NCBI GenBank assembly: GCA_900604495.1
Contig: UWOR01000008.1
Location: 85,266-149,265, forward strand
DNA length: 64,000 nt
Source of the DNA: Desulfovibrio sp. Marseille-P6017
Lineage (GTDB): Bacteria > Bacillota_A > Clostridia > Peptostreptococcales > Peptostreptococcaceae
Direction: 5' to 3'
Position numbers and translations under genes: made by a program. Below, piece after piece: positions 1 through 8,678 of the stretch. The notes under the pieces are model-generated. The model was not told the DNA's origin. It saw only the letters and a list, made by a program, of their open reading frames with translations, and ran no database searches. Within the stretch, counting starts at the first letter, position 1; every line of letters starts with the position of its first letter.

Positions 1-593
1 TTTACTAAATCCTTAGCTCTATCTTCAACATTAAATATCTTACCTAAATTTAATATATCAATCTTTTCATTTTCCACTTTTCTACTTGCTACTGCTCCAC
101 TATTTAATGACATATATGTATTTGTACCATTTTTATGCCAATAGTCCACATCACCTAAATTCTTCTCATCAAATAATGAGTACCAAGATAATATAAAGTC
201 TGGTTGTTCCATTATAATAGTTTCCTTAGATGGTGCAAATTCTTTTAAATAATTTACTTTATTAAAAGCTTCTTTATATTCACTCTTAACTTCATGGTCT
301 AATCCAGAAGCCATTACTATCTTATCTTCTAAACCTAATGCTAGTAATGTTTCTATTGAATTTTGATATACTGCTACAACCTTTTCAGGTGACTTTTCAA
401 AAGTTATTTCTACAGGTTTTTTTTCATAATTATATGTAGTTATTGTAACAGGATAATGTGAACTCTCATTCACTATATTTTCTGTTAATTCTTTATCTTC
501 TACTTCATTTGTATTATTTGTGCTACATGCTGTAAGGCTTAATATAATTAAACCACTTAAAAGTAATGTAATTTTTTTCTTAATCATCTTCAT
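1..593 (-). CDS. ABC transporter substrate-binding lipoprotein, iron/siderophore/cobalamin type (partial)
   Basis: Only the N-terminal ~197 residues are present; the gene runs off the left edge. The ATG at 593 follows GAGAGG at a 9-base spacing; a second ATG at 587 is too far. The product opens with basic residues, a hydrophobic stretch and a lipobox LTAC (Cys23), so it should be a membrane-anchored lipoprotein. The following segment has the VVAVYQNSIETLLALGL type motif typical of the TroA/BtuF/FecB fold that binds Fe-siderophore or corrinoid ligands. Ligand identity cannot be decided from this part. The transporter permease and ATPase genes would be expected further left. Confidence 0.8.
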   Translation of the reverse strand, partial: MKMIKKKITLLLSGLIILSLTACSTNNTNEVEDKELTENIVNESSHYPVTITTYNYEKKPVEITFEKSPEKVVAVYQNSIETLLALGLEDKIVMASGLDHEVKSEYKEAFNKVNYLKEFAPSKETIIMEQPDFILSWYSLFDEKNLGDVDYWHKNGTNTYMSLNSGAVASRKVENEKIDILNLGKIFNVEDRAKDLV

Positions 594-663
594 TTTCTAA
601 ATCCTCTCATATATATTTACAATAAATACCTTACAATATTATACATATAAACTTAATCCTATT

Positions 664-692
664 TGTGTCATTTTTGTGTCATTTCTGTGTCA
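664..692 (-). promoter_or_regulatory. Three direct repeats with 11-bp period upstream of the binding-protein gene
   Basis: TGTGTCA occurs at 664-670, 675-681 and 686-692, exactly one helical turn apart. On the coding (minus) strand this reads TGACACA three times, upstream of a TATAAT-like -10. Such 7+4 direct repeats are typical of OmpR/PhoB-type response-regulator sites. The regulator is unknown. Confidence 0.5.
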
Positions 693-716
693 CTTTACAC
701 AAAAAAGTAAAAATAA

Positions 717-750
717 TAAAAAAATAGATGGACTAGAATGTCCATCTATT
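717..750 (-). terminator. Rho-independent terminator of the YfcC transporter gene
   Basis: Perfect 11-bp stem (723-733 with 740-750), 6-base loop, followed on the minus strand by a T-rich tract. It lies directly after the stop codon at 751. Confidence 0.85.
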
Positions 751-2181
751 TTATGCCCATTGCATTAGTGATCCGATTGTTATAAAACCAAGTGATAATA
801 TAAATAATATCCCTTGAAGTGGTAAAACCCACTTTAACCATTTTCCATAAGGCACACCTGCAAGACCCAAGCAAGCTATTAATATTCCTGATGTTGGGAA
901 TAGTGTATTAGAAAATCCATCTCCCAATTGATATATCAATACTGTTAATTGACGAGATATTCCAACTAAATCTCCAAGTGGTGCAAGAATTGGCATTGTA
1001 AGTGCTGCTTGTCCTGAACCCGAACTAACAAAGAAGTTTATAAACATTTGTATAGGATACATTATATAAGCTGCTATCATTGGTGGTAAGTTACCAATTA
1101 ATTGAGATAAATTATATAAAATTGTATCTATTATATTAGCATTCTCTGCAATTATTACTATAGCTCTAGCAAATACTAACATAACAGCTGCTCCTATCAT
1201 TCCCTTTGCACCTTCTATAAATGCATCTGCCATTTCATCAGTTCCAAGTTTTCCAATAAAACCACTCATAAGTCCAGTTGCTAAAAATACTGCAGCTATT
1301 TGAGGAATCCAAAATCCCTGAGTTAATACTCCCCATACAATTATTCCTATACATAATGCCAATAAAAGTAATATTATTTTATGTGACATTCTAAAATCTT
1401 CATTTTCACTTCCACAGTTACCTAAGTTTGCACGCTTAATTTGATCACTTTCATAAACTAAACTAAGTTTTGGATTCTTTTTAATTTTTGATGCATACAT
1501 CATTAAAAATACAGTTCCTATACAAGTAGTTATAAACCAAATAATTGTACGATATTCTATTCCTGAGAACATCGGTATTTCTGCTATTGATTGTGCAATA
1601 CCTACTGTAAATGGATTAAGCATAGCTGATGAAAATCCTAATTCACAAGCCAAATATGTAATTCCAACTGCAACTATACTATCATATCCTAAAGATAGCG
1701 CTAAAGGTACAATTATTGCTACAAAAGGAACTGCCTCTTCACTCATTCCAAATACAGCACCACCTAATGAGAATAAAAATGTAAGCATTGGAATTACTAA
1801 AATTTCTTTTCCTTTAAATATATTAGTAACTCTCACTATTCCAAAATCTATTGCTTTAGTTCTAGTAATTAAATTAAATGCTCCCCCAACTACAAATAAA
1901 AATGCTATTATTTCTGCACCACCAATAATACCTTCTACTGGTGCTTGTAAAACTTCAAATACTCCTTGTGGCTGACTTTCAATATATTTAAATGAGCCAT
2001 CTACAATTATTGTTTTTTCACTTCCATTTACCACCTTTACTACTTTTTCATAAGCCCCTCCTGGTACAATATAAGTTGCAATTGATACAAGTATAATTAT
2101 TGAAGTAATGATTACTAAAGTATGAGGTACCTTTAATTCTCTTTTATTTTCTCTTTCTGTTCTTGCTTGTGCTAAATTCAA
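751..2181 (-). CDS. YfcC-family transporter, candidate lysine/basic amino acid carrier
   Basis: Integral membrane protein of about 476 residues with roughly a dozen hydrophobic segments; the first spans about residues 20-45. It resembles the YfcC/ArgE-type family (C4-dicarboxylate anaerobic carrier/arginine-ornithine antiporter superfamily), which exchanges amino acids or related small molecules across the cytoplasmic membrane. A GTG at 2190 overlaps the GGGAG ribosome site, so the TTG at 2181, 8 bases downstream of GGGAG, is the more likely start. The gene sits behind a lysine riboswitch and its attenuator terminator. From this I infer that it moves lysine, most simply as an importer shut off when lysine is abundant. 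The family assignment is good; the substrate is inference. Confidence 0.8.
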   Translation of the reverse strand: MNLAQARTERENKRELKVPHTLVIITSIIILVSIATYIVPGGAYEKVVKVVNGSEKTIIVDGSFKYIESQPQGVFEVLQAPVEGIIGGAEIIAFLFVVGGAFNLITRTKAIDFGIVRVTNIFKGKEILVIPMLTFLFSLGGAVFGMSEEAVPFVAIIVPLALSLGYDSIVAVGITYLACELGFSSAMLNPFTVGIAQSIAEIPMFSGIEYRTIIWFITTCIGTVFLMMYASKIKKNPKLSLVYESDQIKRANLGNCGSENEDFRMSHKIILLLLALCIGIIVWGVLTQGFWIPQIAAVFLATGLMSGFIGKLGTDEMADAFIEGAKGMIGAAVMLVFARAIVIIAENANIIDTILYNLSQLIGNLPPMIAAYIMYPIQMFINFFVSSGSGQAALTMPILAPLGDLVGISRQLTVLIYQLGDGFSNTLFPTSGILIACLGLAGVPYGKWLKWVLPLQGILFILSLGFITIGSLMQWA

Positions 2182-2221
2182 TACTTTCACTCCCTTTTAT
2201 TTTTATAATTTTCTTAAATAC

Positions 2222-2252
2222 AAAAAAGTCTTGAGCGAAATCACTCAAGACT
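2222..2252 (-). terminator. Riboswitch expression-platform terminator
   Basis: Stem AGTCTTGAG/CTCAAGACT (2227-2235 with 2244-2252), 8-base loop, then six T on the minus strand. It lies between the lysine aptamer and the transporter start, as expected for transcriptional attenuation. Confidence 0.85.
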
Positions 2253-2309
2253 ATATTCTTTCATTCAAATAATTTACAAATTGAAATACCAATTTATTAA
2301 AATATATCT

Positions 2310-2480
2310 GTCATGATAGCTCATCATAAAATTTATGACAGTATTATGCATATTCTACATAATCCCAACTATATAACCTTAAAGCCTCAGTTATATGTTT
2401 CGGCGATATTTCCTTTCAATTTACTTCACTGTGCTTAACTCTGTAAATTTACTCTTAAAGATCGCAACCTCTATCTTTTT
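2310..2480 (-). ncRNA. Lysine riboswitch (L box)
   Basis: On the minus strand the conserved L-box blocks appear in order: GATAGAGGTTGCG (P1 and its adjoining loop), an AGAGTAAATT arm, GAAAGG, ATCGCCGAAAC, a P4 hairpin closed by ATATAAC/GGTTATAT, and TTGGGATT. The P1 3' strand CTATC (2315-2319) pairs with GATAG (2471-2475), giving a ~165-base aptamer. An alternative hairpin CTGTCAT/ATGACAG includes the P1 3' strand, and a terminator follows. Architecture and motifs match the lysine class (Rfam RF00168) from memory; no covariance search was possible. Confidence 0.87.
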
Positions 2481-2503
2481 TATTTAATTTTTAATTTATA
2501 TAT

Positions 2504-2532
2504 AATATAACCTATATTATTTCTATTGTAAA
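2504..2532 (-). promoter_or_regulatory. SigmaA-type promoter of the lysine riboswitch transcript
   Basis: TTTACA (2527-2532) and TATATT (2504-2509) with a 17-base spacer, about 25 bases upstream of the aptamer on the minus strand. Confidence 0.6.
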
Positions 2533-2585
2533 GTGAACATTAACTTTATTTTCAGATTTTTCTAATTTTATATCATTTTAACATA

Positions 2586-2612
2586 AAAGACTGAACTACT
2601 TTAGTTCAGCCT
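2586..2612 (-). terminator. Terminator of the first GH1 gene
   Basis: CTGAACTA (2591-2598) pairs with TAGTTCAG (2602-2609), followed on the minus strand by CTTTTAT. It is just downstream of the stop at 2623. Confidence 0.8.
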
Positions 2613-2622
2613 TAATATATTT

Positions 2623-4029
2623 CTATAATTTTTCCCCATTAGATCTTATTACTTCTTTATACCAAAAGTAACTATCTTTTTTAATTCTCCTTAAATCTTT
2701 AAAATCATGATCTTCTCTATTGATATATACAAATCCATAACGTTTTTTAAACCCTTGATGAGAACTTAATAAGTCAATTACTGACCAAGGACAGTATCCA
2801 ATTAGCTCTACACCATCTTCAATTCCTTTTCTACAAGCATCTATATGATCTCTTAAGTAATTAATTCTATAATCATCATGGACTCTTTCGTCTTCAGTTA
2901 ATGTATCTGCTGTTCCAAGACCATTTTCTGTAATTATAAGAGGTAAATGATATTTATTGTAATATTCATTTAATGCTATTCTTAACCCAACAGGATCTAT
3001 TTGCGCTCCATACTCTGTTGCACTTAAGTTAGGATTTTTTTCAATTTTAAAATATCCATATAAATCATAATCTATCTCACTAACACGAGTTCCAACTGGA
3101 TTTTCTTCTGTTGCTTCAAGATGTCTTGCACATAGTGTACGATAATAGTTAAATGCTATAAAGTCCATTTTAGCATTTTTAAGTATTTCTTTATCTTCCT
3201 CAAGCATATTAGGAACTATGTTAAGTTTTTCTAAGTAATTCATATAATATGCTGGGTATTGTCCATTATAGTGCATGTCTAATAAATAATTAGTTTTAAA
3301 GTTATCATTTAATTTTGCTGCCCATACATCTTCTGGCTTATTTGAGTATGGATAAGTTACTGTAGCCGATATTGATGGCCCTATTTTCCCACCTTCAACC
3401 ATATTATGGCAAGCTATTGTTGCTAATGCGTGAGCTAAACACATATGATAATCCATCTGTGCTCTCATTTTTTCAACTTTATAATTATCAGTTTCATATA
3501 TATTCATACGCTCTTTTACACGCATCATTAAATTTTGTTCATTATGTGGTTGCCAGTACTTAACTCTATCTCCGAAGTTTTCAAAGCAAATCTTTGCATA
3601 TCTTTCAAATGCAAATGTACATTCTCTAGCTTCCCATCCATTATACTTCTCAACTAATGCATATGGTAAATCAAAATGATATAAGGTAACAAATGGAGTT
3701 ATATTACACTCTACTAAATAATCTATTACCTTATTGTAAAAGTCTATTCCAGCTTGATTTATTTCTCCATCTCCAGTGGGTATAATTCTAGCCCATGATA
3801 GCGAAAATCTATATATATTTAGCCCTAAATCTTTCATAAGATCTATGTCTTCTTTCCAGTGATGATAAAAATCACTAGCTACCTTACTGTCTGCTTGAAT
3901 TTCTGACTTTTTAAATGAATTAAAGTCTGCAACTGTCATTCCTTTTCCATCTTCATTCCATCCACCTTCTATTTGAAATGCTGAAGATGATGCCCCCCAT
4001 AAGAAATCTTTCGGGAATGTATTTTTCAT
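2623..4029 (-). CDS. 6-phospho-beta-glucosidase, glycoside hydrolase family 1
   Basis: Cytoplasmic GH1 enzyme of 468 residues that should hydrolyse beta-glucoside 6-phosphates delivered by a PTS. The acid/base motif is NEQ at 163-165 (the family usually has NEP) and the nucleophile is Glu368 in ITENG. The SSHQGFKKRY segment near 422-431 matches the Ser...Lys-x-Tyr phosphate-binding motif of phospho-glucosidases. Start ATG at 4029 has GGAGGA upstream. It follows the EIIBC gene by 23 bases, so the two form an operon for one aryl- or beta-linked disaccharide. Exact sugar specificity is not visible. Confidence 0.92.
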   Translation of the reverse strand: MKNTFPKDFLWGASSSAFQIEGGWNEDGKGMTVADFNSFKKSEIQADSKVASDFYHHWKEDIDLMKDLGLNIYRFSLSWARIIPTGDGEINQAGIDFYNKVIDYLVECNITPFVTLYHFDLPYALVEKYNGWEARECTFAFERYAKICFENFGDRVKYWQPHNEQNLMMRVKERMNIYETDNYKVEKMRAQMDYHMCLAHALATIACHNMVEGGKIGPSISATVTYPYSNKPEDVWAAKLNDNFKTNYLLDMHYNGQYPAYYMNYLEKLNIVPNMLEEDKEILKNAKMDFIAFNYYRTLCARHLEATEENPVGTRVSEIDYDLYGYFKIEKNPNLSATEYGAQIDPVGLRIALNEYYNKYHLPLIITENGLGTADTLTEDERVHDDYRINYLRDHIDACRKGIEDGVELIGYCPWSVIDLLSSHQGFKKRYGFVYINREDHDFKDLRRIKKDSYFWYKEVIRSNGEKL

Positions 4030-4052
4030 ACTACGTCCTCCTAATGTCTATA

Positions 4053-5447
4053 TTAAGCAACCTCTTTTAAAGTTTCTTCTTGCTCTTCCTCTATATCTTT
4101 AAATCCAACTATATATGTAAGTAGTGCTGAACCAAAGAATGCAAAAACACATCCTATTAAGTAAGCTAAAAATCCTTTAGCTCCAGCTTGTGCATATACT
4201 GGAATTGTAAGTACACCTTGATTTGCAAATGCTATACCAAATGCTCCTCCATATCCCATTATTCCACCACCTATTGCACCGCATATTACTGCACATATCA
4301 TTGGCCTTTTTAAGCGTAAGTTAGCTCCATAAATTGCAGGTTCTGTTATACCAAATAAAGCAGTTATACTCCCCGATAAAGCAACTGTTTTTAGTGATTT
4401 ATTTTTCGATTTTAAAAATACACCTAATGCTGCTCCTGCTTGTGAGAAATTTGCTGCTCCTGCAAATGCTAGTAAATTTTGACGTCCATTTTGAGCTATA
4501 TCATTTATTGCTATTGGTAATATTGGTCTATGAGCTCCAAATATAACTAATACACACCACATTCCACCTATAAATGCTCCACAAAGAACTGGGCTAAAGT
4601 TCATAAGTAATTGATAGAACCAATTAACTCCATTACCTATATATATTCCTATTGGCCCAAATACTAATAAAGTGGATGGAACCATTATTAATATTGAAAG
4701 TGTAGGAACCATTATCATTTCAATTACATCTGGTATTACTTTTTTTAAGAATTTCTCTAAGAAAGATAACATCCAAATTGCAATAATTATCGGTATTACT
4801 GATGAAGTATAACTTGCTTTTGTAATACTAATATTAAATAAACTTACTACTCTCTCTTCTGCCATTAATGCTACTATACTAGGATAACATAGAGTTGCAC
4901 CAAGTACCATTGATATAATTTCATGTGTTTTAAATACTTTAGCAGCTGTATATCCAAGTATTATTGGGAAAAAATAAAACACTGCATCTGATGCTGCATT
5001 TAAGATAATATATGTATCATTTTGCTTTATATCTATATTATGCTTATTTAAGTAGTACATAGATATAACTGCTAATATCCCCTTTATCATTCCTGAACCA
5101 GCTAGTGCATATATAATCGGCGTAAATATCTGAGCAATAGTTGTAAGTACCTTATTTAATGAAAAACCTTTTTTAATTTCTTCATTATTTTTATTCTTAG
5201 TTTTACCAACCATAGGTTCTAGTTCTTTAAATACTTTATCTACTTTACTTCCTATAACTACTTGTAACTGTTCCATACTTTCTACTACAGTTATAATTCC
5301 TTCTATTTGTGAAAGATTTTCTTTATTTACTTTACTAAAATCTATTAATGTAAATCGTAATCTTGTATGACAATGTATAACATCTTTTATATTATCTTTG
5401 CCACCAACATTTTCTAAAACTTCTTTAGCAATCTGTTTAAAATTCAT
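4053..5447 (-). CDS. PTS beta-glucoside transporter EIIBC
   Basis: The N-terminal EIIB domain (about 1-85) carries the phosphorylated Cys26 in the VIHCHTRLRF motif. It is followed by an EIIC membrane domain with roughly ten hydrophobic segments, including GITEPAIYG. There is no C-terminal EIIA, so the 464-residue protein must borrow EIIA from elsewhere, for example the EIIBCA at 11.8-13.7 kb or the free EIIA at 19.4 kb. The start has AGGAGG at good spacing. It imports and phosphorylates a beta-glucoside, cleaved by the adjacent GH1 enzyme. No LicT-type RNA target was seen in its leader. Confidence 0.9.
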   Translation of the reverse strand: MNFKQIAKEVLENVGGKDNIKDVIHCHTRLRFTLIDFSKVNKENLSQIEGIITVVESMEQLQVVIGSKVDKVFKELEPMVGKTKNKNNEEIKKGFSLNKVLTTIAQIFTPIIYALAGSGMIKGILAVISMYYLNKHNIDIKQNDTYIILNAASDAVFYFFPIILGYTAAKVFKTHEIISMVLGATLCYPSIVALMAEERVVSLFNISITKASYTSSVIPIIIAIWMLSFLEKFLKKVIPDVIEMIMVPTLSILIMVPSTLLVFGPIGIYIGNGVNWFYQLLMNFSPVLCGAFIGGMWCVLVIFGAHRPILPIAINDIAQNGRQNLLAFAGAANFSQAGAALGVFLKSKNKSLKTVALSGSITALFGITEPAIYGANLRLKRPMICAVICGAIGGGIMGYGGAFGIAFANQGVLTIPVYAQAGAKGFLAYLIGCVFAFFGSALLTYIVGFKDIEEEQEETLKEVA

Positions 5448-5783
5448 ATCTAACCTCCTATTTCTTATAACTTTATGTCCTTTATTATTTATCCATTATT
5501 TTTATTGATAATCAAATATTTTCATTTATTTAATAATCCTAATTTAATTATTTATAATTTTAGATAATTACTTATAAGTTTAAATATCAATTATATAAGT
5601 ACTTTAATATATTCTTTACTAATGTTATTTCTTATAAAGTTTATACTAGTAATTTAAGGGTATTAATAATAATTATTATATTAAGGTGTTTAATTAATAT
5701 TTTAGTACTTATTGTTACAATGCCTTTAGTATATTTATTAATTGTATAGTTTAATCTGTATAATATATAAAGGAGAGTTTTAT
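5448..5783. other. Divergent intergenic region, 336 bases
   Basis: Very AT-rich spacer between the divergent EIIBC (minus) and NuoE-like (plus) genes. It holds a 7-1-7 palindrome at 5664-5678, described separately, and a short TTGATAATCAA dyad near 5518. No gene, RNA antiterminator target or clear terminator was found. Confidence 0.6.
5664..5678. promoter_or_regulatory. PerR/Fur-type 7-1-7 box upstream of the NuoE-like gene
   Basis: TAATAATAATTATTA is a perfect 7-1-7 inverted repeat differing by one base per half from the PerR consensus TTATAATNATTATAA. The flanking AGGGTA is shared with the perR promoter at 34687-34708. In such AT-rich DNA a chance dyad is possible; the shared flank raises confidence. 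Confidence 0.45.
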
Positions 5784-6263
5784 ATGTGTGATTTTATTTC
5801 TCGTAATAGTAAATCATTTGAGGAGTTAGATATATTTATAAATTCACTTGATAAAAGCGAGGATAATGTAATTCGTACTTTACATTATGCGCAAAAAATA
5901 TTTGGATATCTTTCAAATGAAGTTCAAAAATATATTTCTAAAAAACTAAACATTTCATTTGATAAGATTCATGACTTAGTTAATTTTTACTCTTACTTTA
6001 CAACTGACCTTAAAGGTGAAATCAAAATAAAAGTATGTTTAAGTGGTGCATGTGCTAAAAATGATAGTAGTAATATACTTGCTGAATTTGAAGAATTGCT
6101 AGGTTTAAAATGTGGTGAAACTAGTAGTGATTTAAAGTTTAGCTTAGATTCATCAAGGTGTGTTGGTTCATGTCGTCGTTCTCCAGTCATTACTATAAAT
6201 GGAAGAGTTTATGATAATGTAACTCTTAAGGATGTTTCTTTAATTCTAAAAGAACTTAAGTAG
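5784..6263 (+). CDS. NuoE/HymA-like thioredoxin-fold [2Fe-2S] protein, orphan
   Basis: Protein of 159 residues resembling the 24-kDa NuoE/HymA subunit of NADH dehydrogenases and electron-bifurcating hydrogenases. It has the four cluster cysteines in the usual pattern: C-x4-C (VCLSGACAK) then C-x3-C (RCVGSCRR). ATG at 5784 is chosen because AAGGAGAG lies just upstream; an in-frame extension to 5742 lacks a ribosome site. Unlike the family norm there is no NuoF/HymB or hydrogenase gene beside it, so it may be a stand-alone electron carrier or supply a complex encoded elsewhere. A possible PerR box upstream suggests oxidative or metal control. Confidence 0.85.
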   Translation: MCDFISRNSKSFEELDIFINSLDKSEDNVIRTLHYAQKIFGYLSNEVQKYISKKLNISFDKIHDLVNFYSYFTTDLKGEIKIKVCLSGACAKNDSSNILAEFEELLGLKCGETSSDLKFSLDSSRCVGSCRRSPVITINGRVYDNVTLKDVSLILKELK

Positions 6264-6301
6264 TTTTTAATTTATATATAGTAAAAATAATAAACTTAAT
6301 A

Positions 6302-6335
6302 AAAAAGATGGACTGTATATTACGTCCATCTTTTT
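6302..6335. terminator. Bidirectional terminator
   Basis: Perfect 12-bp stem (6302-6313 with 6324-6335) bounded by A and T runs, between the convergent NuoE-like gene and pdaV. Confidence 0.9.
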
Positions 6336-6340
6336 GTCTT

Positions 6341-7228
6341 CTATGAAAGAGTTTTAAACTCATATCCATTTTCTTTAAAATATTTTATTATTTGTGGTAA
6401 AGACTTTGCTGTTTCTTCTTTTCCATAAGTATCGTGCATTAAAAGAACTACCATTTCTTTATCTTTAGATGTTTGTATTGCTATATTAGCTAATTGATCA
6501 GCATCTTTTTTAGCTCCTTCTGCATCTTTACTTAATGCATTCCAGTCTATTGATGCCATGTTATTTTCATCTAAATAAGCATCTAAACTATCCATACCTT
6601 TCCATGACATATGACCACCTGGACATCTTATTACTCTAGTAGAAAAATACTTACCTAAAACATCTTTTAATAATTTATCAGTTTTTTCAAAATCAGCTTT
6701 AAATGCCTCTAAATCTAATACTCTATTTGGATATAATATGCGATAATCATGAGTATATGAATGATTTGCAATAGCATGACCTTCATTTAGTTCTTGTTTT
6801 AAAAGTTCTTTTGCTTTTTCTCCACCTCTTTCAATATTTTCCCCTGTAACAAAGAAAGTTGCATGAACATCATTTTCTTTTAATATTTTTAAAACTTGAG
6901 GAGTTACAGTTGTTGAAGTTCCATCATCAAAAGTCAAAAATACTATTTTTTCTCCATTATTAGAATAATCATAGCTATTAAGTTTTTCAGCTACTTTTCT
7001 AGCATCATAAGAATATTTTTTAGCATCATTACTACATCCAACCATATACTTTTTCTTTTCTTCTTCTTCTTTTCTTCTTTCTTCTTCAATTCTTTGTTGC
7101 TCTAATTTTATTTGCTTTTGTTCTTCAAAGTAAGACCAAGCCTTACTTGTTATTCCTATAAAAAATAAACATATTAGTATTAATATTATTAATCTACTTT
7201 GGTTTATATTTCTTCTTACGTTTCTCAT
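6341..7228 (-). CDS. pdaV: Membrane-anchored polysaccharide (peptidoglycan) deacetylase PdaV
   Basis: A 295-residue protein with an N-terminal membrane anchor (about 12-29), a charged coiled-coil stalk (about 34-62) and a NodB carbohydrate-esterase-4 domain outside the cell. The metal/catalytic motifs are visible: TFDDG (Asp101/102), HSYTH (His156, His160), RCPGG and the late LLMHDTY. Such enzymes deacetylate peptidoglycan N-acetylglucosamine and so confer lysozyme resistance. It is third in an operon after an ECF sigma factor and an RsiV-type anti-sigma, the arrangement of the C. difficile csfV-rsiV-pdaV system, which is why I use pdaV rather than a generic pgdA name. Confidence 0.9.
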   Translation of the reverse strand: MRNVRRNINQSRLIILILICLFFIGITSKAWSYFEEQKQIKLEQQRIEEERRKEEEEKKKYMVGCSNDAKKYSYDARKVAEKLNSYDYSNNGEKIVFLTFDDGTSTTVTPQVLKILKENDVHATFFVTGENIERGGEKAKELLKQELNEGHAIANHSYTHDYRILYPNRVLDLEAFKADFEKTDKLLKDVLGKYFSTRVIRCPGGHMSWKGMDSLDAYLDENNMASIDWNALSKDAEGAKKDADQLANIAIQTSKDKEMVVLLMHDTYGKEETAKSLPQIIKYFKENGYEFKTLS

Positions 7229-7293
7229 CTCTCTTAGTGCCTTTCTTTAATGTCATTTTTCTAGTTTGTATGTCCGTTATTTTCAATTTATAT

Positions 7294-8148
7294 TTATAAT
7301 TTATCTGTTATTGATTTAGGTATTACAAACTCAGTTAATCCTTGTGATCCCGGTGCTACATCATATTTATCAAAACATATTACAATTTCACCTTTATCAT
7401 TTATATAAAACCCTTGATTTTTATCTATTTTGTCAAATGTATAACTTCCATCATTAGCATCTATCCAATAATGTACTTCTGAATCAGCCTTCATTCTTTC
7501 TCTCATTTGTTGTTTTATGTTTTCACTTATAATATCTACATAATCAGTTCCTCCAAACATGCCTTCTAAAGTTAAAATTGTTTGATTCCTTTTGTCTATA
7601 TTATAAAATTTTCGAGTTGTATCACTTGATGCCATTATAGTGTTGTTGTATATAACTATAGATAAAATATCATCATTATCTGTTTTTACTTCATACCAGG
7701 ATTTAAAGGATTCTCTTCCCTCTTCTCCTTGCAGTTTTAATTGTTCTAATTCTTTTAAATACTGATCATACAATTTTTTACCTTCTTCTTCGAACTCTTT
7801 ATTCATTTGATATTGTAAATTAGTATCTTTCATACCTTCTATATTAGGCACGTCTATTGATATATCAAGTCCACCTTCATCAATTTTATAATTTCTAAAG
7901 TTAATTACTTTTATGACTTCACCTATTACAGGTATATTTTCTAAAGCATTTGCAAATGTTGGATTAATATTAACAATTCCTACTACTACTGCTAATGATG
8001 CTACTAGTGTTGACACCTTAGTTATACTTTTTTTATTACGTCTATTAAGTACATCATTTACAACGATATTTAATTTATCTGGTATCTCTATATTCATATA
8101 ATCATTCTTTAATTGTTCTATTTTCTTATCACTTTTCAAAGTTTTCAC
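7294..8148 (-). CDS. rsiV: Anti-sigma factor RsiV (DUF3298), lysozyme receptor
   Basis: A 284-residue type II membrane protein: short cytoplasmic sigma-binding region (1-40), one membrane segment (about 44-60), and an extracellular DUF4163/DUF3298-type domain ending in a YDVAPGSQG motif. In RsiV proteins lysozyme binding to DUF3298 exposes a signal-peptidase site whose cleavage starts regulated proteolysis. Here an A-N-A motif at 66-68 just outside the membrane is a good candidate site. The stop is 65 bases before pdaV and the start is 6 bases after the sigma gene. Role and mechanism are taken from the family; the site is inferred from sequence. Confidence 0.9.
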   Translation of the reverse strand: MKTLKSDKKIEQLKNDYMNIEIPDKLNIVVNDVLNRRNKKSITKVSTLVASLAVVVGIVNINPTFANALENIPVIGEVIKVINFRNYKIDEGGLDISIDVPNIEGMKDTNLQYQMNKEFEEEGKKLYDQYLKELEQLKLQGEEGRESFKSWYEVKTDNDDILSIVIYNNTIMASSDTTRKFYNIDKRNQTILTLEGMFGGTDYVDIISENIKQQMRERMKADSEVHYWIDANDGSYTFDKIDKNQGFYINDKGEIVICFDKYDVAPGSQGLTEFVIPKSITDKL

Positions 8149-8154
8149 TTCCTT

Positions 8155-8652
8155 TTATTCAGTAATGCTTATTTTCAGTTTAGATAATGCTTTATAAAGC
8201 CTAGTTTTTATAGTACTTTCTTTTTCATCTAAAATCTTTGCTATATCAGATATTTTCATATCTTCAAAGTATCTTAAAACAATCACATCTTTATACTTTT
8301 CAGGTAATACCTCTAGTGCTCTTTGAAGATCTATATCTTCGTATGTATCATACTCAGTAGATTCTTCTAAATTTAAGTCATCACTTCCTATAACATACTT
8401 GCTATTTTTCCTTATATAGTCAATTGCTGTATTAGCTACTATCTTATAAATCCAAGGTTTAATACTATCTATATCTTTGAGAGTGTCTACATTAGTTAAA
8501 GATTTGCATATAGCATCATGAACTATGTCTAATGCGTCATCTTCATTTCTTACATAAGTATAAGCAAATCTATATAATGATTCTTTATTGTCGACAATAT
8601 ATTTTTTTACCTCTTTTTCCTTTTTTTTAATTCCTAAGCTTAGTAATTTCAT
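8155..8652 (-). CDS. sigV: ECF RNA polymerase sigma factor, SigV type
   Basis: A 165-residue ECF sigma factor with region 2 (RFAYTYVRNEDDALDIVHDA, then the PWIYKIVANTAIDYIR helix) and region 4 helix-turn-helix (about 110-160, ISDIAKILDEKESTIKTRL). ATG at 8652 follows GAGGTGG. It heads the rsiV-pdaV operon, and a GAAAAC...CGTC promoter upstream fits autoregulation. In C. difficile the homolog is called CsfV. It directs transcription of cell-wall modification genes after lysozyme stress. Confidence 0.92.
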   Translation of the reverse strand: MKLLSLGIKKKEKEVKKYIVDNKESLYRFAYTYVRNEDDALDIVHDAICKSLTNVDTLKDIDSIKPWIYKIVANTAIDYIRKNSKYVIGSDDLNLEESTEYDTYEDIDLQRALEVLPEKYKDVIVLRYFEDMKISDIAKILDEKESTIKTRLYKALSKLKISITE

Positions 8653-8678
8653 CTTATTCGTCCACCTCTCATATATAT

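Noticed and set aside
5448..5600. LicT-type RAT/terminator in the leader of the first EIIBC gene
   Set aside because: Searched for GGATTGTTA...AAACC and an overlapping stem-loop; none found.
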